Shown in pieces: positions 59,799 through 64,000 of a DNA stretch of 64,000 nt. The notes below the pieces were generated by a model. That model worked only from the letters and a program-made list of their open reading frames with translations. It did not search any database and was not told the DNA's origin. The translations under genes were made by a program, and so were the position numbers. The stretch comes from an uncultured bacterium (GTDB lineage: Bacteria; Verrucomicrobiota; Kiritimatiellia; CAIKKV01; CAIJXV01): positions 1 through 64,000 of the forward strand of contig CAIJXV010000103.1 in NCBI GenBank assembly GCA_903824675.1, given 5' to 3'. Position 1 is the stretch's first letter. Each line of letters opens with the position of its first letter.

Positions 59799-61233
59799 AG
59801 TCCTGCCACCCACCCTTCGCCCGGAACGGATCCGCTCCCTGAACGGGTGCGGGGAAGCGGCGCCCGGTCCGGTGCTCTACTGGATGAGCCGCGACCAGCG
59901 CGCCGATGATAACTGGGCGCTCCTTCACGCGCAAAGGGAGGCGTGCACCCGCGGAGTCCCCCTCGTAACCGCCTTCTGCCTTGCGCCGGTCTTTCTCGGC
60001 GCCACGCTGCGCCAGTACGGATTCATGCTGCGCGGACTCGCCGAAACCGAACGGGCACTGCGAAACCGGGCCATCGGCTTCGTCCTGCTGCGGGGCGATC
60101 CCGGTCGCGAGGTGCCCGCCTTTGCCCGGCGTATCGGGGCGGGTTTGGTGGTCACGGACTTTGACCCTCTGCGCATCAAGACCGGCTGGCGCACGGAAGT
60201 GGCCGCCGCCCTGCGCGTGCCGGCGGTCGAGGTGGACGCCCACAACATCGTCCCCGCGTGGCACGCTTCACCGAAGCAGGAGTACGGCGCCTACACACTG
60301 CGTCCGAAGCTCCGCAAGTTGCTGCCGGACTTCCTCACGCCCATCCCGGCCCTGCGGCGTCACCCGTATGCCTGGCCGCAAGACCCCGGCCCCGCGGACT
60401 GGGTCGCCGTCCAACAAAGCCTCCGGGTCGACCGGTCGGTCGGCGAAGTGCTGGGTCTCACCCCGGGTTCCACCGCCGCGCTGCGGGTCCTGCGGGATTT
60501 CCTCAAAAACAAACTCAACGGTTATCCGGAAGCGAGCCGCAATCCTGCCGTCGACGGGTTGTCGCACCTGTCGCCGTACCTCCACTTCGGACAGGTCTCC
60601 GCCCAGCGGGTGGCGCTGGAGGTCAATGCGGCCGGGGCCGCCCCGGCCGCCCGGGATGCTTTCCTGGAGGAGTTGATCGTCCGGCGCGAGCTCGCGGACA
60701 ACTTCTGTCTCTACAACCCGCACTACGACACGTTTCAGGGCTTCCCCGCCTGGGCCCGGCGAACGCTATCCGACCATGCGCGCGATGCGCGGCCCTACGG
60801 GTACCCGCGCGACCGCCTCGAAGCGGGCGAGACGCACGACGACCTTTGGAACGCGGCCCAACAGGAGATGGTGCAAAGCGGCAAGATGCACAGTTACCTG
60901 CGCATGTACTGGGCCAAGAAGATCCTGGAATGGACCCGGTCACCCGAGGAAGCCCTACAGACGGTGATCGACCTGAACGATCGGTATGAAATCGACGGGC
61001 GCGATCCGAACGGCTACGCGGGAGCGGCCTGGTCCATCGGCGGCGTCCACGACCGCGCGTGGGGCGAGCGTCCGGTCTTCGGCAAGATCCGCTACATGAG
61101 CTACAATGGCTGCAAGTCCAAGTTCGACATACCGGCCTATATCCGGAGGGTGCTGAAAAACCAACCGCTTACGACTGCCGTCGGGCGGACGAATCGGACT
61201 GGTGGGCGGCTTACGAATACAGAGGCGCCCTGA
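59791..61233 (+). CDS. phr: Class II deoxyribodipyrimidine photolyase
   Basis: 480 residues. Blue-light repair of cyclobutane pyrimidine dimers with FADH-. Class II hallmarks: YWMSRDQRADDNWALLHAQ, the N-terminal Rossmann part (FLGATLRQYGFMLRGL), RRELADNFCLYNPHYD, WNAAQQEMVQSGKMHSYLRMYWAKKILEW, RYEIDGRDPNGYAGAAWSIGGVHDRAWGERPVFGKIRYMSYNGCKSKFD. Translationally coupled to the DUF523-DUF1722 gene upstream (8-nt overlap) and to the FMN-protein downstream (TGATG). E. coli's photolyase is class I, so the shared ybgA neighbourhood arises with a different photolyase class. Confidence 0.95.
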   Translation: MRKVLPPTLRPERIRSLNGCGEAAPGPVLYWMSRDQRADDNWALLHAQREACTRGVPLVTAFCLAPVFLGATLRQYGFMLRGLAETERALRNRAIGFVLLRGDPGREVPAFARRIGAGLVVTDFDPLRIKTGWRTEVAAALRVPAVEVDAHNIVPAWHASPKQEYGAYTLRPKLRKLLPDFLTPIPALRRHPYAWPQDPGPADWVAVQQSLRVDRSVGEVLGLTPGSTAALRVLRDFLKNKLNGYPEASRNPAVDGLSHLSPYLHFGQVSAQRVALEVNAAGAAPAARDAFLEELIVRRELADNFCLYNPHYDTFQGFPAWARRTLSDHARDARPYGYPRDRLEAGETHDDLWNAAQQEMVQSGKMHSYLRMYWAKKILEWTRSPEEALQTVIDLNDRYEIDGRDPNGYAGAAWSIGGVHDRAWGERPVFGKIRYMSYNGCKSKFDIPAYIRRVLKNQPLTTAVGRTNRTGGRLTNTEAP

Positions 61234-61703
61234 TGCAATCCTCACCCATCGCCCTCGACACGCTGAGAACGCTGCTCACGACACAGCGTCTGGCCGTCGT
61301 GGCGACCCAGCAAAAAAAACATCCTTACACCAGTCTCGTGGCCTTTGTCGCTTCCGAAGATCTTCGGCGCATCGCGTTCGTGACCCGTCGCGCGACGACG
61401 AAATACCACAACCTGACCGAGGCGCCCGATGTGTCTCTGCTGATCGACAGCCGTACGCACTCTGAGGAGGATTTCAGCGCCGGGGCGGCGGTGACGATCT
61501 TGGGCCGGGCCGCCGAAATCGGAGACAAGCAGGAATCGGAGTTGCTCAGCGCTTTTCTCCGGAAGCATCCACATCTGGAGTCCTTCGCCCAATCGTCCTC
61601 GACGGCCTTATGCGGTGTGGACGTCGAGACGTATGTGCTGGTCACACATTTTCAGCAGGTCGTCGAGATGAAGGTCAGCGAATGGTCGTCCTCGAATCTC
61701 TGA
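61233..61703 (+). CDS. Pyridoxamine-5'-phosphate-oxidase-like FMN-binding protein
   Basis: 156 residues of the split-barrel flavin-binding fold: QRLAVVATQQKKHPYTSLVAFVAS, RRIAFVTRRATTKYHNL, DVSLLIDSRTHSEEDFSAGAAVTILGRAAEI. It is too short and lacks the C-terminal part of true PdxH. Members reduce F420/FMN-dependent or heme substrates; the job is unknown. Starts on TGATG, sharing bases with the photolyase stop; last gene of the plus-strand block, 141 bp from the convergent DUF3833 operon. Confidence 0.86.
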   Translation: MQSSPIALDTLRTLLTTQRLAVVATQQKKHPYTSLVAFVASEDLRRIAFVTRRATTKYHNLTEAPDVSLLIDSRTHSEEDFSAGAAVTILGRAAEIGDKQESELLSAFLRKHPHLESFAQSSSTALCGVDVETYVLVTHFQQVVEMKVSEWSSSNL

Positions 61704-61844
61704 TAAACCGAGACCCGACGCCAATGAACGGATAGCCTATCGGCTGGATCTGAACAGGAGTATCAACCACACCCTCGGCCATCCGTAGATCGTCGGTGAC
61801 TTGGAACAATCGCTCCGAGATCTGTTTGGGGCATCTGACAACGA

Positions 61845-62381
61845 TCACTTCTCGTTGCGCTGTTTCTGAAATGCCAGAGTGACCTCGCCCAACCGGAAGC
61901 CCCATTTGCTCATGGTGGCGCGGTTGATCATGATTTTATCGTCCATCAGGAACATCCAGTCGTCGAACTTCACGTTGTAGACCTTCTTGCCGACCGGCAG
62001 GGCCAACGTGTAACGCCAGTTCAGGGCATTGCCGAAGGCCTCGCCCTGCGCGACCCCGACCACATCGTCCGCCGTTCCGGTATAATGGTGGTCATCCAGC
62101 CGGGTAATCGTCCAGACGCGCCGCTGCGTGGCGCCATCGGAGTAAACGAAATCCTCTTCCAACCGACCGACGTTGTTGCTCCACGTACCGACCATCTTGA
62201 CGTGGAACCGTTTCACCACCTCCCCCTTCCGGTTCTGGAACATCCCCCAGGCTTCCAACGGACCCTCCAGATAACTGCGCAGGTCGAGGACCGGCTGTTC
62301 CGCTTGATACTGCCGCGGAGAAACCGCCGCACAGCCCCCACACATCAAACCGGCACTGATCAGACAAATCAAACGTTTCAT
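61845..62381 (-). CDS. DUF3833 lipoprotein
   Basis: 178 residues with a lipoprotein-type signal (RLICLISAGLMCGGC, cysteine at ~17). The body is a small beta domain: YLEGPLEAWGMFQNRKGEVVKRFHVKMVGTW, VGRLEEDFVYSDGATQRRVWTI, GEAFGNALNWRYTLALPV, FDDWMFLMDDKIMINRATMSKWG, matching DUF3833, a family found with CFA/DUF1365 gene clusters. Its ATG overlaps the previous gene's TGA. Likely anchored in the outer membrane and binding a lipid. Confidence 0.9.
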   Translation of the reverse strand: MKRLICLISAGLMCGGCAAVSPRQYQAEQPVLDLRSYLEGPLEAWGMFQNRKGEVVKRFHVKMVGTWSNNVGRLEEDFVYSDGATQRRVWTITRLDDHHYTGTADDVVGVAQGEAFGNALNWRYTLALPVGKKVYNVKFDDWMFLMDDKIMINRATMSKWGFRLGEVTLAFQKQRNEK

Positions 62382-62938
62382 GGTTTCACCTTCTTTTTCA
62401 CATCGGTTCCGTTTCCCAACAACTCCGCCCGAATCTTTGGATAACGGCAGTCCGCATCCATCCAGATGGCAAAAAAGGCCGGGCCAAACTCAGGATCCGC
62501 CATTTCTCCAAGCAGGCGATCACCCAGATAAAACAGAGCCGGGCCCGTCTGCTGTTGGAAGGCGGTCAGGCGGTCGCCGGATTTCACATCCGGCCAGAGG
62601 GCCTCAAGCTGTTGGGCCCAAGCGTCACGTTGAACCGCCGTTCCCCGTTTCATCCGCTGCCATTCCTTGCGCGTGGTTTCCACCAGCCGGTGGTGTTTGA
62701 TCGAAATGTTATAGCGGATGCTGAGCGCCGCAGGCCCCTTACTGGAATAAGTGGACTCCGGGGCATAGAACTCAATGTCGTAGACATGCAATCCGAACCA
62801 GTGCAGAGTCGCCTTCCCAATCGCTCGGAGTTCGGGTTGTTTCTCGCTCAACGAAGTCGGCAGGGATGCCGCCGGGAGCGAAAGGCACGCCAGAAGCAAC
62901 CCGACCGCCACCCTCCTGAGTAAGCCCCACCGCCTCAT
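62378..62938 (-). CDS. Exported chalcone-isomerase-like protein
   Basis: 186 residues with a signal peptide (LRRVAVGLLLACLSLPAAS). Body: ELRAIGKATLHWFGLHVYDIEFYAPES, SIRYNISIKHHRLVETTRKEWQRM, GDRLTAFQQQTGPALFYLG, matching the bacterial CHI-like family (PF16036-type), related in fold to fatty-acid-binding chalcone isomerases. Probably carries an acyl chain in the periplasm. Start and stop both overlap neighbours by 4 nt; the longer frame to 63424 covers the DUF2878 gene in another frame. Confidence 0.88.
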   Translation of the reverse strand: MRRWGLLRRVAVGLLLACLSLPAASLPTSLSEKQPELRAIGKATLHWFGLHVYDIEFYAPESTYSSKGPAALSIRYNISIKHHRLVETTRKEWQRMKRGTAVQRDAWAQQLEALWPDVKSGDRLTAFQQQTGPALFYLGDRLLGEMADPEFGPAFFAIWMDADCRYPKIRAELLGNGTDVKKKVKP

Positions 62939-63465
62939 GTTGCCCCTCCTGACTTCGCCCGGCCCTGCGCCAGCCAGACCAATAACGGCATCACGATCGC
63001 CCACCCCGCCGCCAGTGCGACCACCGTAAAAACACGGTTGGGATGGGGGATTACGGCACCCATTTGGGCCCCCCCTAGATAACTCATCGGGCCGGCCACC
63101 GCCCCCAGCAGGGCCGACAGCGCATAGCGGCCCGCGAGCCAATTCAATGATCCGCGCAGGGTCGTTCCAAACGCCGCCCAGAGCGCCACCAACCAGAGTG
63201 GACATAAATAGGGAAATCGAGGCACCCCGATCAGGGCAAAAACTCCAAAATAGAGGTGCACGGAATCGACGCACCATCCAATCCCTGCGACCACCAGAAC
63301 TAATTTTAAATCGCTGAGCCGGTCGGCATTCGATCGCCATAAACTCAGCCCGACAACCATGCTTGCGGCGGCTACAGCGAGCAGGGTCAGGTCGTGCGCG
63401 CCCCCCCATACACACGCAAACCAACCGGCTTGAAACACGATGACGTTAATGATCCGGGACTGCAT
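62935..63465 (-). CDS. DUF2878 membrane protein
   Basis: 176 residues with five or so hydrophobic helices and the family start IINVIVFQAGWFACVWGG, followed by DLTLLAVAAASMVVGLSL, GWCVDSVHLYFGVFAL, PRFPYLCPLWLVALWAAFGTTL and GPMSYLGGAQMGAV. DUF2878 genes go with DUF1295 and CFA genes in other bacteria; the function is unknown. Start ATG 63465, 2 bp after the DUF1295 stop; the frame above it is readthrough. Confidence 0.88.
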   Translation of the reverse strand: MQSRIINVIVFQAGWFACVWGGAHDLTLLAVAAASMVVGLSLWRSNADRLSDLKLVLVVAGIGWCVDSVHLYFGVFALIGVPRFPYLCPLWLVALWAAFGTTLRGSLNWLAGRYALSALLGAVAGPMSYLGGAQMGAVIPHPNRVFTVVALAAGWAIVMPLLVWLAQGRAKSGGAT

Positions 63466-63467
63466 GG

Positions 63468-64000
63468 CTAGGACTTCTTCGGAAACCACGGAAAAAACAT
63501 ACTCGTGGTTTTTTGATAATCCTGGTATTCCGGCTTGTCCTTGTATTTGGCCTCGAGCATGGGGATACCCGAAACGTATAAGAGAAGGAAATCGATCAAA
63601 ACCGGACTGATCAACGCCCACCCGCCGCCCGGCACATTTAAAGCGATCAGAAAACAACCCCACCAGAGCGTCGCTTCGCCGAAATAATTGGGATGACGCG
63701 TGAACCGCCATACCCCGGTGCGCATCACCCGCCCCTTGCTCGCGGGATTGCGCATAAATTTCAACAACTGGTAATCGCCGATGGCTTCAAACCCGAAACC
63801 TATCAGCCAAACGGCCGCTCCCAGTGCATCCAGCCCGTTGAGCGGGCCACCCCGGCGCGCATTCACCAGCCAGATCGGTGCGCACACCAGGAACATGACC
63901 GTGCCCTGTAATAGGTAAATCTGGAAATAACTGCGCACGTAAAACCAACGACCCCAGGTTTCGCGCCAGTTCCGATACCGAAAATCTTCTCCCGCCCGAC
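63468..64000 (-). CDS. DUF1295 (steroid 5-alpha-reductase-like) membrane protein, 5' end beyond the window
   Basis: The stop is at 63468 and the frame is open to the window edge with no acceptable start; the edge codes EDFRYRNWRETWGRWFYVRSYFQIYLLQG, which is family sequence, so the N-terminal ~100 residues are cut off. Then several helices, GFGFEAIGDYQLLKF, the cofactor-binding TGVWRFTRHPNYFGEATLWWG and IPMLEAKYKDKPEYQDYQKTTSMFFPWFP. Such enzymes reduce C=C bonds in lipids using NADPH. It heads the minus-strand operon DUF1295 > DUF2878 > CHI-like > DUF3833. Confidence 0.92.
   Translation of the reverse strand, partial: RAGEDFRYRNWRETWGRWFYVRSYFQIYLLQGTVMFLVCAPIWLVNARRGGPLNGLDALGAAVWLIGFGFEAIGDYQLLKFMRNPASKGRVMRTGVWRFTRHPNYFGEATLWWGCFLIALNVPGGGWALISPVLIDFLLLYVSGIPMLEAKYKDKPEYQDYQKTTSMFFPWFPKKS

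Noticed and set aside
61704-61844. Possible gene remnant between the FMN protein and DUF3833 genes
   Set aside because: A minus-strand frame (61675-61905) shows a vaguely natural segment, but it overlaps both genes and has no recognisable family, so I cannot support it.

Overview
The window reads as a chromosomal segment of a Gram-negative bacterium of the PVC superphylum. Kiritimatiellota or Lentisphaerota fit best, but this is inferred from gene families and not from a marker gene. The hints are long secreted VCBS/FG-GAP repeat proteins, a URO-D-family protein beside sugar enzymes, a DUF4080 radical SAM protein, and many intergenic hairpin repeats. I recognised no rRNA, tRNA, CRISPR array or prophage.

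Left part (1-16135): bioA, a REP-associated tyrosine transposase (RAYT) among its own 75-bp hairpin repeats with one copy in frame inside the gene, a short O6-alkylguanine transferase, a ComF-type phosphoribosyltransferase, mtnP, an esterase fused to a beta-propeller, an MFS transporter, an unknown protein, a PAS histidine kinase with an NtrC-type regulator lacking GAFTGA, a TIM-barrel isomerase, and a secreted protein with 138-bp tandem coding repeats.

Surface-glycan locus (16272-34382, all minus strand): a separately terminated secreted VCBS protein, then a paralogue of it, a secreted protein with HPEL-type repeats, glycosyltransferases (two GT2, one GT4, one GT2+GT4 fusion, one GT39-like membrane enzyme), a B12-binding radical SAM protein, an ABC-2 exporter pair and a methyltransferase. 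Several genes are joined by 4-nt ATGA overlaps. Together they probably build, modify and export a surface polysaccharide alongside large surface proteins.

Sugar and unknown-catabolism region (34647-47349): galM with a URO-D-like protein, an amidohydrolase, beta-propeller proteins, an SGNH hydrolase, a GH32/43-like protein, alanine dehydrogenase and an alpha/alpha-barrel protein.

Right part (47880-64000): minus-strand genes for an FAD amine-oxidase-like enzyme and a DUF1365-cyclopropane-synthase fusion, and farther right a minus-strand operon DUF1295 > DUF2878 > chalcone-isomerase-like > DUF3833. In other bacteria these families cluster together and, in some, belong to membrane-lipid and photo-oxidative-stress regulons. 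Between the two halves lies a plus-strand block that looks richer in GC by eye: a P-type ATPase, a sulfur cassette (secreted metallo-beta-lactamase/triple-rhodanese protein, YeeE N-half, YeeE C-half fused to three rhodaneses), a TudS-DUF1722 protein, a class II photolyase and an FMN-binding PNPOx-like protein. The sulfur cassette and the RAYT/repeat locus are the most unusual parts.
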